In this document: positions 1 to 11,043 of the stretch, piece after piece | Layout of the letters: each line of letters starts with the position of its first letter | Numbering within the stretch: position 1 is the first letter of the stretch | Assembly (NCBI GenBank): GCA_019096065.1 | Contig: JAGUCH010000007.1 | Location: forward strand, 4,858,501 to 4,922,500 | Length of the DNA stretch: 64,000 nt | Direction: 5' to 3' | From: Paracyclopina nana | Lineage: Eukaryota > Arthropoda > Copepoda > Cyclopoida > Cyclopettidae | Notes under the pieces: generated by a model | What the model was told of the DNA's origin: nothing | Database searches by the model: none | What the model saw: only the letters and a program-made list of their open reading frames with translations | Made by a program: the position numbers and the translations under genes

Positions 1-726
1 TAAAAGGTTACGTGAGAGGAACCAGCGCAAACTTACGGATTTCGTTGTCCGCTCTCTAAGTTTATTTAGTAGCTACCATAGGCAGAAAAAAAGAACTCGA
101 AATCTTCACAACTTTTCCGTGTTAGCCAGTAATGATATGGATATGTAAAATAACGAAAAGCTAGGGAATATAATTGATAATTGAACAGATGAAACAATGA
201 AAATTCGTTTGTTCATTAAAATTGCTTGCTAGTTGCTTAGCAGCAGTAAAAAAATCATTTAAATTATTGTTTTATTATTCAGTAGGAAATTATGGAAAAT
301 CAGATAGATCTGTGCGTCCTCGCAAAAAAGCTTTAGAATGTGGCATTTATTCATTTTAAAAAGTTAAGAAATTGAAAAAAAAAAAGGTGAGATGATCTCG
401 CGGCTGGAGTTCAACCTCGCGAGCGGGTAAAACAAGTACCGTTGATATTGTACAAAAACTCTCCGTTTCCTAATCCCCATTAGAGGATAACGAAGTGTTA
501 CTTTTAAGACATTTATCTTTTGTTTTTTGCGGCTTAGCAATTTTTGTTTTTTATGTCTCTCTTAGCTCCTCAGTCTAGTTAGAGTCGTTCAAGCTTCCTG
601 GCGCATCATAATTGCGCATTTACATCCATCATATCGAGTAATATAAAGAGAAGGTAAACCAAGCATCATGCACTGTTTTTGTGAGAGTAAATCAGTCTCA
701 TTGAAGAAGACAACAACAGCATTAGC
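1..726. other. Intergenic, no gene seen
   Basis: AT-rich sequence upstream of the first 7TM gene. I see no convincing open frame, splice pair or RNA motif. It may hold the promoter and 5' UTR of the gene that begins at 727. Confidence 0.5.
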
Positions 727-1572
727 ATGATCATCACAATGGAGATGAGAAGTGTGTTAAATACGGTTTTCTCCGTGATTCTGCTTCTGTCCATGGTGAT
801 CACGTTGCTCCTTTTCGCCATCATCTGGAGGTACTTGGGGAAAAAGGCCTTGGGCATGCAAACCCCACTGGACACCTTGATCAAAGATCTGCTCATCATC
901 TCCTATTTGGCCTCAATCTTTGCCTCCTTGAACAGCCTGAAATGGGGACTTCCTGCAGCTTATCCCAAGCTTGGTGTCATACAACTCCGATGCCAGCTCT
1001 TCACTGGATTGGCACTGTACCTGCAAATCCTGGCCACCGTTTTTGTGAGGTACTTGATGGTTTTCCACCACAAATTGACCCAAGCCATCAATGACAGCAC
1101 AATCATAGCTTCTTCGAGGATTGCTATCATTGCCATCACCACAACTGCGACACTTTATGAGCACTTGAACTTTGATGCGACCGAAGGACCGGATTATGCT
1201 TACCTCACTGGAATCCCCAATCCGAACATGCAACCAAGGATTAACCCCTCCATCAAGCTACTGATTGTCTCCAGCATCCTTTGCTCCCTTGCCATGCAGG
1301 TCAGAGTTGAATTGCTGAAGCAAGAGGATCAGCTCAACGTTGACAAGACCAGCATGAGAATTACCTTCCGTCTCATGGTGACTTTTTTCCTGCTCCTTAA
1401 CATAATTCTGCTGGCATGGCTGGATTGAGCCACTGATGACACAGAAGGAATACCCAAATTGGTCTTTCAAACCCTCATGAATGTGATTTTGTACAACTTC
1501 CTGCCAGCAGGGATGATCTTGAAGAATGAGAACCTCACTAAATTTGCCAAAAAGAATGTAATGATTGTTTAG
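727..1572 (+). pseudogene. 7TM orphan receptor with an in-frame TGA before TM7
   Basis: The reading frame opens at ATG 727 and runs without introns to a TGA at 1426-1428. The same frame then continues open for 47 more codons to TAG 1570-1572. Six hydrophobic segments lie before the TGA (about residues 11-34, 50-70, 88-112, 125-142, 172-190, 208-230). The part after it holds a seventh segment and a basic tail, which is what a complete 7TM receptor needs. Loop lengths and the long TM4-TM5 loop resemble the two other 7TM genes in this window, at 11.0-12.1 kb and 26.1-27.1 kb. AATAAA follows at about 1579. The simplest reading is a recent nonsense mutation, either a young pseudogene or a segregating null allele; stop readthrough or a sequencing error are alternatives. 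The ligand is unknown. A chemosensory or peptide receptor is only a guess. Confidence 0.6.
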
Positions 1573-1912
1573 TCTAGAAATAAAATACTCAAATAAGGGT
1601 TATTAACTATGACCCACTTTTGTGTTGAATTGCTAAGGGTCAAGGAAAAAGTGCCAAAAATGAGTACACTTGCAAATAAGGGAGAATCACCAACCTATGC
1701 AAATATGCTACTGTTTCAAAAGCTGGATTGAACTTGACTCAAGGACATAGTAAATATATGGTACAATTTGCCTTATAAAATGGCTTTAGTAGCAAAGTGG
1801 CTTCAAGATATTTTCTTTAAAGCTAGTATCAAATTAAAGGCACTAGCATCAAATTAGGCAAATCCCTTAGAAGACTCTTCACCTTTTAAGGTTGCATCAC
1901 AATGCCAAATAC

Positions 1913-2141
1913 TGTCTGAAATATTTCGCTACTATATTTGAATATTCCCGCTCTTTATATTTTCCCTCCCTCTCGTTAAACTCGTCAGCTTCAGCTGAAT
2001 AAAACAGTTACGTTCCACCTTTCCATCAAACAAGTTGTTCATCTCGATTTATTCGATAGATTCCAAACTTATAAGTATTACTTCGTAAAGTCATCGGCAA
2101 TTTTCTCCAAGGACTAGTATCCGGGTAGCAAATTGCTTACA
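1913..2141 (+). repeat. 5' LTR (229 bp)
   Basis: TG...CA terminal repeat identical to 4982-5210. Inside are a TATA-like tract (about 1952-1960) and AATAAA about 100 bp in, which fit U3 promoter and R/U5 polyadenylation signals. Confidence 0.95.
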
Positions 2142-2159
2142 TGGCGCCCAACGGATTGC
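2142..2159 (+). other. Primer-binding site, tRNA-Lys type
   Basis: TGGCGCCCAACG begins at the first base after the 5' LTR. The first 12 bases match the primer-binding site known for tRNA-Lys1,2-primed retroelements; the remaining 6 diverge. Confidence 0.75.
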
Positions 2160-2382
2160 AGGCAAGAACAAAACTTTCTGTAACCTTGGGTGTAAGAATA
2201 CGCCTCGAAAGGCAGTAGCTCATGGGGCTTGATTTCAAAGGCCTGCTATAGCAACCCTTTGGATATCGGAGGCCTGCTTCTAAGCAACCCTCCGGCTCAA
2301 GCTAACAGTGTCTGGCACAAAACTTGGCCTTGAAAGTCCTCAAACGAGTGAAATCCCCCGGCATCGGCTCTATCCCATCCCT

Positions 2383-2554
2383 CGGCATAAGAAAACACGC
2401 TGAAAAGCGGCGTCGAAATCCCGAGGCATCGGTAGAAGCAAATCCCGAGGCATCAGATCTCCGCAAGCACTGGAAAACCCGAGTTCCAGCACTATTTCCC
2501 GCATCCTCGATAACGGCATAAGAAAACACGCTGAAAAGCGGAGTCGAAATCCCG
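2383..2554 (+). repeat. 41-bp direct repeat inside the LTR element
   Basis: Positions 2383-2423 and 2514-2554 are the same 41-bp unit with one mismatch, 90 bp apart. Shorter pieces of the same wording (CCCGAGGCATC) recur between them. They lie in the leader between the primer site and the Gag-like frame. Confidence 0.8.
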
Positions 2555-2984
2555 TTTGAAAAGGAAGCAAAACCACGTGGCAAGTTCGGCTTCGAGTGAT
2601 CCTCAGACAAGTGAAATCCCACAGTTCAAAAGCTGTGGCATCAGATCTTGAAAAGCATCACTAAAACCCAAGCTCCCATCTGGCACCTCCTTCTTGTAAG
2701 TTGACTCAAAAGTCAATTCTTTCACTTTTTCCAGTTCATAAGAACTAATCCGTTTCTATTTACAGGTCCAAAGACCAGTGAACCCCTCCCCAGACGTTTC
2801 TAAAACCCAAAAGGGACGTCGAACTCTGTTCTATCTATCCTATTCCGGAGCGACTCAAACGCCAATCCGGACTCATCACTTCTTACACCCAGTTAAAACT
2901 GTAGCTGTTTAAGAACAATAAAAGACCAAATTGCTCATTCTACACTCAAAAGTTTAATTCTTGAATGGCAGTTAAATATTCAAA

Positions 2985-3935
2985 ATGGCCAGCAACCTAA
3001 ATAAGAGCTCTCCAAACCACTCTGACGAGGACAATAGCCAAAGGCATTGGAGAGTGGTGCTCAAAGAGATTGAAGCTGACATGAAAGTCATCCAGGATCA
3101 ATATGATGCATGGCATCAAATCATGCCAGATGTCATGAAACAAGACATCAGGCCTTACAAGAGAAAGCTCAAGGAGCTCAGGCCAAAGATCTCACACCTC
3201 GACAAGGAAGTTGAAGCTTTCGAGGAAGACACAGACTTCATCGATGCCGAAGATGGCGAGGCCAGAGACAAGGCTTTAATCATCCTCAGGGAAAAAATGG
3301 AAATGATCCTCATTAGGAAAAAAGGCTGGTTTGCAAGGTTCAGGCGATACCATGCTGAATATGAAATGCAGGAATCTACAATTAGCACAAGCTGCACAGC
3401 TCTATCAAAGCCTTCAACCAGCGCTCAAACGGGCGACTGGAACGATGCGCAAATGGCACTCAAAACCCCATCAAAACAAAAATTGGAGCTAACTCCAGCA
3501 CCCCAAACGGAAATGGGTAGCAAACCTTGCAAAGATCTTCTTGGAAATCCAGAAAACAAGGCCAATGACGCCTATGAGACAATCAAAGCAACAGAACTGA
3601 AGCAAACTGTTGAAAACTTCGAAAATGATCCCAATACCGATCAATTTGAAGCAAAAATCGTCTTAAAAGCCCAACAAGCAAAAGCTGAAAGTGGGCAGAC
3701 GAGATCAACTACGAATTGGCTTTCACTTTTTCACTCTTTTGCGCGTATCGCTTATCGCAGCGCACCACCTTGGCCAATCCCTCATCGAAGTGCACCACCT
3801 TGGCCAATTACAAAAAACCCGATACAAGTCGGCAAAATTCGTGCAACTCTTTCTAGTCACTTTTGCCCCCTTAAAATGTCATCAGGCATGTCAAACAAGG
3901 GGGCGAATCATACCTATCAAGGGTTAAAAACTTGA
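2985..3935 (+). CDS. Gag-like protein of the LTR element
   Basis: Open frame of 316 codons starting ATG 2985. The N-terminal 130 residues are charged and helical with coiled-coil character (KELRPKISHL, EKMEMILIRK). The rest is Thr/Pro/Lys-rich and disordered. The C-terminal part contains a short tandem repeat (RSAPPWPI, twice). I see no CCHC knuckle and no pol frame after it. Position in the element and the helical N-terminus suggest a Gag remnant, but no specific Gag family is recognised. Two short overlapping frames near 4588-4889 could be the remains of a second, now broken, coding region. Confidence 0.5.
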   Translation: MASNLNKSSPNHSDEDNSQRHWRVVLKEIEADMKVIQDQYDAWHQIMPDVMKQDIRPYKRKLKELRPKISHLDKEVEAFEEDTDFIDAEDGEARDKALIILREKMEMILIRKKGWFARFRRYHAEYEMQESTISTSCTALSKPSTSAQTGDWNDAQMALKTPSKQKLELTPAPQTEMGSKPCKDLLGNPENKANDAYETIKATELKQTVENFENDPNTDQFEAKIVLKAQQAKAESGQTRSTTNWLSLFHSFARIAYRSAPPWPIPHRSAPPWPITKNPIQVGKIRATLSSHFCPLKMSSGMSNKGANHTYQGLKT

Positions 3936-4139
3936 ATTTTAAATTGCAAAACTGCGGGGAAAATCCCCACCAAAGGCATTGTGCACCCTAAAGCAAAAAT
4001 GATCCAAGGGCTTTAAACTAAAGTCAAAAGCTAGATATAAAAACATGATGAACTCATTTTTGCTAGAATTCAATCTAAAGACAGAATTCTTACTTTTCTA
4101 TGAGTAAACTCAGATGCCGCAAAATTCTAACTGAAAAAA

Positions 4140-4485
4140 TGCTGGCAAATCCGGAAAGACCGGATCATACTCAGAAACTCCGCAGGCTTAAAGCTAAAGC
4201 AAAAGCAATCCTACTTCCAAAAGACGAAACTTGGACCTTCTTTCCTCATTAGAGAAGCTCAGACTGTTTCTGAGTACCAATTCTAATCTAAAGAAAGAAT
4301 TGGTCAGCTTTAAAGCCAAATTACAACCAAAAAAGCTCTCACAAATCCGGAAACTTTCTAACACACTCAGAAACTCCGTCAGGCTTAAACCTAAAGGAAA
4401 AGCAATCTAAAAAAGAAAAAGTTTGTATCGTTTCTGAGTGTCAATTCGGATCTAAAGAAAGAATTGGAAAGTTTCAACGCAAAAA
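4140..4485 (+). repeat. Diverged tandem duplication inside the LTR element
   Basis: The block at about 4148-4320 is repeated, with gaps, at about 4354-4485. Shared landmarks are CAAATCCGGAAA, ACTCAGAAACTCCG, AAAGCAATC, GTTTCTGAGT and ATCTAAAGAAAGAATTGG, in the same order in both copies. The region is non-coding in both strands as far as I can see. Confidence 0.75.
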
Positions 4486-4981
4486 ATGACAAAAGTCTCT
4501 GAATCAATAGCAATTCCAAGGTTTAATTACTTCGTAATTGCGGGGAAGAAGTAAGAATTGCTCCATAAAAGTACAGTTTAAAAACTCATGAAATGCGCAA
4601 ATTGCGGGGAAAAGGCAAACGGCAATCCGCTCAAAAAACTTGCACGAGAAAACTCGCACCCAAAAGACGAACAAAAAAGTCCAAAAGTACGGACTCCCCA
4701 CTCTACCTTGACAAGAGCAACGAGCTACGCAAAAGGATACCCAAACTGTTCACCGACCCCGATCACACCGCTCCACAAGATGACCCCACTGTGCGCTCCA
4801 GGGATCAAAAGGCTGACCCCAGGCTACTCGCCGAAGTCATGCCCACGAAGCACATCATCGTATTAAGATACAACTATCCAGTACCCTGATTGCCCATTGG
4901 ACCCTAACAAGAACTATTGGACAAGAGAGAAGGAGAAGGCTCAATATTCGAACGTGTAAAGCATTGTGCTTTAGCGGGGAA

Positions 4982-5210
4982 TGTCTGAAATATTTCGCTA
5001 CTATATTTGAATATTCCCGCTCTTTATATTTTCCCTCCCTCTCGTTAAACTCGTCAGCTTCAGCTGAATAAAACAGTTACGTTCCACCTTTCCATCAAAC
5101 AAGTTGTTCATCTCGATTTATTCGATAGATTCCAAACTTATAAGTATTACTTCGTAAAGTCATCGGCAATTTTCTCCAAGGACTAGTATCCGGGTAGCAA
5201 ATTGCTTACA
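4982..5210 (+). repeat. 3' LTR (229 bp)
   Basis: Exact second copy of the 5' LTR. It is followed directly by the TSD copy AATAC at 5211-5215. Confidence 0.95.
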
Positions 5211-5215
5211 AATAC

Positions 5216-7169
5216 CATATTCTTAAGACTCAAGCATCATTTGGTCTAATAAACCTCATGGAGCACAAAAATAAAGTGAAAAATTAGCAATTCAGGTCTT
5301 CATTAAACTGATTTAAGGTCTCACAGACTCCCTAAAAACAAAAAATGATGCAACCAACATAACGGCATTAAGGATCACGACAAGGAAAAAACCGAATTAC
5401 CCTTAGTAATTTCGGTCTGTACACGTATGCAACGAAAACACTTAGCTGAGACATTCAAAACCCTTAAGCTTTTTTGCTCTTATGATCAATTTTACTCATT
5501 TAACTCTGATTTATATAGGAACCCGAAGTCAAGCTTGATGGACGATAAGTTCATCATGGCTCTTTGAATATGGAAAGAAGGAAGAAGAAGATGGCTATTC
5601 AGCGCAACAGTATCAACAAGGGCCTCGCAACCTCCCATCTTATTTCATCATACTTCGCGGATAAGAAGAATATGAAGCTACCTGGACGGGTGGGGGTTAG
5701 CCTTGAGAGGAGGAAAAAGGATTGCGAGCTTAGAGGGAGTTCTTCGGGGGACCTCAGAGAAGCAACATGTCAACCTCACAGCTGGAGGTTGACTGGTGAG
5801 AACTCTGCCAGCAGCTGAAGCCAGAAGATCCTCACCAAGTTTGAAGAGTACAGTACTGAAGAGACAGCCACAGAGAAGAAACTTTATTGTCATATATATT
5901 GTTTTGAGATCTGATTTGAGGCAGCTGTTATGATGTGTTGTGCTAGCTAATGAACAGAAAATACCACCAGACCTTAATGAAGTATATTAGTGCTCAGACT
6001 CATAGAGAGGTCCTGATCCCTGGAATGATCAGGGTGAAAGGGCGAGACTTAACCACTGGTCAACTGTACATAAGCGTGCCGAGAGGTTCCTTGCCAGGAG
6101 CAGTGTACGTGAGGCTGCGGCCTCTGCGTTGCGGCGAGTGAGACCTGGCAGCTCCGGTTGATGCAACTTAGTACTGGACTTGGAACCGATGCTTGGAAAC
6201 CTTCCTAGGTTCCTGGAGGGAGTACGAATTGCACACCAAGCTGACTGCACTAGATGGCACTGAGTTCAGACGGCTTGACGTCATCAGCGCGCGAGCGTAG
6301 TTGACACGTTCATCAAATGAGCTACTAGACGTGAACTGTACAAAATAGTCAAAAAGAGCCAGCTTCCTATTATAAAAAAGCCACTTTAATTTGGTGTGTC
6401 AATCTGGAAACACTTTTAATTAGTGCTCTAGCTTGCCCGTAAGCCAGCCCAAAGGCCAGCCTGGAATTTTAGGAAAAGATGGAATTTGAGGAAATATACC
6501 ACTCTTAATATAGTGAGATGTAAATATAATTGGTCTATTTGAAACTTAGGCTCTACTTAAGCTTGTGAAAATTACACCTTGCGAAAAATAATCAAGAAAA
6601 TGAGGCATTATGCTAATTCAGACGGCGCAGCGATCAGCCGTCTGAAATCTAATGAGCTCGCCGGTAGGATAATTTTCGGACAAAATACAAGTAGGCTGAG
6701 ATTTTCGAAGATGGCGCAACTAGATAGAACAACTAGACAGTTTTGGTCGATTATTGCAAATTACTTACCGCAAGAGATGAGTCAGACTTCACAAATAGGT
6801 CAATTTTTTCGACTAAAGCACTTCATCTGTGCAGTAAATTTTTTAGCAGAAATGATGCAGTCCGAACAAATTTGCCGTGGTCAGATTACTGAAATACCAA
6901 GAAACTGAGTATTTTGAAGCGAGTCATCTTTTTTCAAGCCGCTAAATAGCTCCTGTAGGAGCTTTCATCTCTCGATGAGGAATATTCATGGAATCAATTC
7001 AAACTAATCACGATAGTTTTGAATCACATCACTTAAAACGAAAATTTAATGATATAAGAAATACTTAAATACTACTAAAGCAAAATCAAACAAAGTCTCG
7101 AGCCAGCGCTTGATCCGTTTTTCAAAACAAAAACAAAACAGAAACGTGGGTTATATTTTTTCCGTGAAC
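5216..7169. other. Intergenic, no supported gene
   Basis: Only short isolated frames occur, none with splice context or domain. A 10-bp inverted repeat (TTCAGACGGC at 6617-6626, its complement at 6637-6646) is present, and a third copy of the same decamer lies at 6265-6274. The last 100 bp should contain the PWP1 promoter. Confidence 0.45.
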
Positions 7170-9142
7170 ATGGATGATTTGGAAGAGTTGGTGGAGAAAG
7201 GTGATGGTGTCAACTTTATTCCGTGCATAAAATGGGTGCAGAGGGGCGTGGCCAAAGCTCAGCCTGAGAAAATCAAGCTGACTCAAGAGGAGTTGGCCAA
7301 AGTCATCTCAAAAACAGAAAATAGCCTTAAATCTCTTGAAGAACCTGAAGAAGAAGAAGCCGAGGAACAGGAAGACATAGAAGCTCCAAAAGAAGAGCAA
7401 GAGCAGAATGGAGAGCGTGACATTGTCAAGCTTTATGGCTTGGACACTTATGATGATGAGGAAGAGGATGACACCACTGCTGGTTTGGCAGGCATGCTAG
7501 CATTTACCAACCCCAGGGATGATCCATACTTGAAGAATCCAGATGAAGATGATGACCAGAGTGACATTGAAGACATGGTCATCAAACCAACGGATAATCT
7601 CATCCTTGTTGGTCATGTGGAGGGCAATGCTGCCATCCTGGAAGTTTATGGTAGGAATTTTTTTCTGCGCATGCGCGAAAAGCACACGGGTCACGCTCAC
7701 TTCTTTGTTTTGCATATTTTCAGTGTACAATGATGAAGAAGATGCGTTGTATGTCCATCATGATATCCTTCTGCCTTCCTATCCTATGGCCTTGGAATGG
7801 CTGAACTTTGATCCTGGCGAAGAGACAAGGGGCAATATGGTTGCCATTGGCAGCATGAGCCCCATCATTGATGTGTGGGACCTTGACGTGGTTGATAGCC
7901 TTGAGCCAGCCTTTACTTTGGGTCAGAAGGGGAGTAAAAAGCGCAAAATTCCACGCATTGGCCACAAAGACGCTGTTTTGGCCTTGGCATGGAACCGAAA
8001 TGTTGAGTGAGTGAAAGTAAGGAAACATGGCGAATAAGCAATATAATGTTGTGTACATTTTTCAGCCATCTTTTGGCCAGTGGGTCAGTGGACCAGACTG
8101 TCAAGATTTGGGACATGCGAGAGGGGAAAGTGGCCAAAACCATGACTGACCACAAAGAAAAAGTCCAGGCCTTGAGTTGGCATCCTTTTGAAACGCAAAT
8201 GCTCCTCACTGGATGCTGTGATCAGTAAGTAGCTTTCATACAATCATTATGTTACTAACTTGACTTGTTGGAGAAGCATCATGATGTAATGTTAGGCCAA
8301 AAGCTATTTAACGCTCATTTACTTGCAGGAAAGTTAGAGTGTTTGATTGCAACCAAAATGCTTGCAAAACCTGGTCAGTTCAGGGGGAAGTGGAGAAAGT
8401 CCTTTGGAATCCATTTGACCCTTTCACCTTCTTGGCAGCCACAGACAAAGGCAATGTGCACCTGTTTGATGCCAGACAGGACAAAAAGGCCTTGTGGACT
8501 CTGTCAGCTCACTCTGAAGGCATCAATGGGATGAGCTTGTCATCACAATGCCCCAACTGCCTCATCACTGGATCCTCAGACAAAACTGTCAAAGTGTGGG
8601 ACATCAGTGACAACAAACCCACGTGTGTGCTAGAAAAGGACGTTAAAATTGGCATGGTGCACTCGTTAGATGGCTGTCCAGATGCTCCATTCGTGATTGG
8701 TTGCGGTGGTGATGTACCCTCAAATAACTTGCATGTCATGGACATAAGAGAGGCTGGCTCAGGTATATTTTTTTTTTTCGTGAAAAGCTTTTAAAACGTC
8801 AAGCCAATATTTGCTCAATAATGTGATGCGCATGTGGTTTCATGAGTAGTTTTATGCATTATGAGGGCAAAGTTGATGTTTTTAATTTTCTCAGTGAGAG
8901 CTCGATTTGGACAACGAAAATTAGCCAATCCATTGGGCTACGCAGCCTTCCCCTACAGCTCCATGGATGATGCTGAAGAATCTTTGAAAACCAACGAAGA
9001 GGACCAAGATATGCAAGTGGATGCCAGTGAAGTGGCAGCTCAAGCTTTGGAGAAAATGGCTGTGACATCATCATCCAGTGGAGGAGCAGTGGGCAAATTC
9101 AAAAAGAAGGACAAAAAGAAAAAGCCCAAAAAGAAGTTCTGA
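7170..9142 (+). CDS. PWP1: PWP1 homologue, WD-repeat ribosome-biogenesis protein
   Basis: Five exons: 7170-7650, 7724-8006, 8066-8224, 8329-8762, 8895-9142; 534 aa (human PWP1 is 501). The start ATG precedes a short acidic lead and then [11 protein letters not shown], the family's N-terminal signature. An acidic stretch (about residues 55-145) follows. Next come the conserved [12 protein letters not shown] and WLNFDPGE segments and WD40 repeats ending VWD/IWD (EVWDLD-like [22 protein letters not shown]). The C-terminus is a Lys-rich nuclear/nucleolar-type tail. PWP1 is a chromatin-associated WD protein needed for rRNA transcription and pre-rRNA processing. All junctions are GT-AG and keep frame. 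AATAAA lies at 9151, so the 3' UTR is very short. Confidence 0.95.
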
Positions 9143-9368
9143 ATGCAGCGAATAAACGATATTTCAACTCAAAAGCTAAACTGTGCTATTTTTTGACATC
9201 ATATCAGCTCTTTCACGTTTATTGCTGTTTTGTCCCTCAGTCAGCCGTCATCTGTGAGTCACTTTATTTCTAGCTTTGCTATAGTAGCAGCACAGAAGTA
9301 AGGTGATGTGCATGCAGTGAAACTTCAGCTAACTTTTATCGTTCTCTCCTTATCTCAAGCTTGCATGC

Positions 9369-10971
9369 ATGAATAATAGCAACAGAAAAACGCATCATCC
9401 GATCGACGACGTTGTCATGATGGAGTTGAGGCCTTTTTCCAGCTCCAGCAACCCTGCAAGATCTCACTCAGCTAGCGAAACGTATTGGTCATCAGTGTTT
9501 CACCATTTGGCGAGATCCACCAATGATGTTGAATCTGGTCCATTAGTGAAGAAAGCAGAAGGAATCAGCTTGAAAGAGCTTAAAGCATGCTTGGACAAGA
9601 GCACTTCCTATGAGGTGGGTGATGACACTTTTATCAAATTAAGCAGGCTTTTCCTCATGTGTGATTTCAGCTGGAAAAAGAGACTGGTCTGCCAAGGCAC
9701 CGATTGTTGTACATTGCCTCCCAATTGGAATCTTATGCTGACAAGAACAAAGATGGCAAAATCAGTCTGCAGGAATGGAATGAGTGGGTGGAAGCCCAGA
9801 AGAAGAAGCAGCAGCCTTTCCAAAAGCACAAATCTATGGCTGGTTTCATGCAAGTTGTGGCCTACTCACCAACCTATAGTTGTTGCCCTCCAACTGTGTT
9901 CATCCTGGGAATATCCCTTCTGGAGGTCCTTTTCTACTTGCTCTGGTAAGCAATCTGTAATCCTCTAATTTTGGCTATTTGGCTAGTAATTTTTTGTGCT
10001 TGGTTTTTTAGCCATTTTACACCAGATTTCATGGGCATTGTGAATGACTATGGAGAACCGAGTTGGCTGATGTGCTCTGACTTTATCTATAATCCTCATA
10101 GAAGAAGAGAGGCCTGGAGATTACTCACTTACATGTTTCTCCACGGAAGTCACCAGCACATAGGTTCCAATGTGGCCATGCAACTAATTGTTGGTAACTA
10201 GGAAAATGGACTGAAATTCCTTTATAAGTGTATTTATTTATTCATTTGTTTCAAGGCATTCCACTAGAAATGTCTCAGCCAGGATGGTTGGGATCCTTGA
10301 GAGTAGCAAGTCTGTACTTGGCTGGAGTCATCATTGGAGGCTTGGGAGCGTCAGTTGTGGAGCCCACCAAATATTTGGTTGGAGCCTCTGCTGGAGTTTA
10401 TGCCTTGATCTCTGCTCATCTTGGTAAGCATATTTTTTCATAATGTAGTCACATAAAATAGACTTGTGCTAAAAAGTACATTTTTGAAGCTACCCTAATT
10501 TTGAATTGGAAAGAGGATGGAGAGATTTACTCAAAAAGGGTTTCAGAGGGTGAATCCGCAATGAATCTGAACCCTTGGATCAGAGGCCTGAGATTGGCCT
10601 TTGTCATACTTTTTGCTGCATTTGACATTGGCCTTGCTTTGTACAATGTAAGTAGTCATTAGGTGAATTAAAATTATTTTACAAAGCTGTCTTTGCAGCA
10701 TTACTACCTGGGCCTTGATTCCACTACTAGCTACGCTGGGCATGGATTTGGAGCATTTGCTGGCTTGCTAATTGGTGTTTTTGCTATGAAAAACAGAAAA
10801 GTTGAAGACTGGGAGGTTATTGTGCAGTGGATCTGTTTCGGATTGTTTGGGCTAATTCTCTGCATTTTCATACTATGGCACATCATTGGCACCAACTTTG
10901 CCTACTTTCCGACGGAATATTGGGATTTTACCCCGCTAATTTGTACTGAAAGCACAAATTCAACCTCATAA
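9369..10971 (+). CDS. EF-hand rhomboid intramembrane serine protease (RHBDL family)
   Basis: Six exons: 9369-9614, 9671-9945, 10012-10193, 10256-10423, 10490-10647, 10699-10971; 433 aa. A cytosolic N-terminus carries a perfect 12-residue EF-hand loop (DKNKDGKISLQE, residues 106-117). Seven membrane segments follow. The oxyanion/L1 region reads HGSHQHIGSN, the catalytic serine is S279 in GASAG and the catalytic histidine is H358 in AGHGFGAFAG, so both dyad residues are intact. The EF-hand places it with metazoan RHBDL1/3 and Drosophila Stet-like secretase rhomboids, which cleave single-pass membrane substrates such as EGF-family ligands in the Golgi or at the cell surface. Calcium control through the EF-hand is inferred from family data. 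The gene lies head-to-tail 226 bp after PWP1. Confidence 0.93.
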
Positions 10972-11043
10972 ATACATCGTCAGATTTTTGAACGTGACAT
11001 TCAAAAAATATTTTGAAAGCAACATGTACTGTACGCGCTCTTT

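Larger units (their letters stand above)
1913..5210 (+). mobile_element. Complete non-autonomous LTR retrotransposon (3,298 bp)
   Basis: Two 229-bp direct repeats (1913-2141 and 4982-5210) begin TG and end CA. They are identical base for base by eye and are flanked by the 5-bp target duplication AATAC (1908-1912 and 5211-5215). A primer-binding site starts at the base after the 5' LTR, and a purine run (about 4975-4981) precedes the 3' LTR. The 2.8-kb interior has one Gag-like frame (2985-3935) but no reverse transcriptase, integrase or protease that I can find. It must therefore depend on a related full element for movement, as TRIM/LARD-type elements do. Identical LTRs mean a recent insertion. 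The interior also carries short tandem repeats. Orientation is taken from the PBS. Confidence 0.93.

Noticed and set aside
5564-6141. Two short plus-strand frames
   Set aside because: Composition and lack of any conserved motif suggest chance.
6579-6908. 109-codon frame upstream of PWP1
   Set aside because: No family resemblance, begins beside an inverted repeat and has no splice or polyadenylation context.
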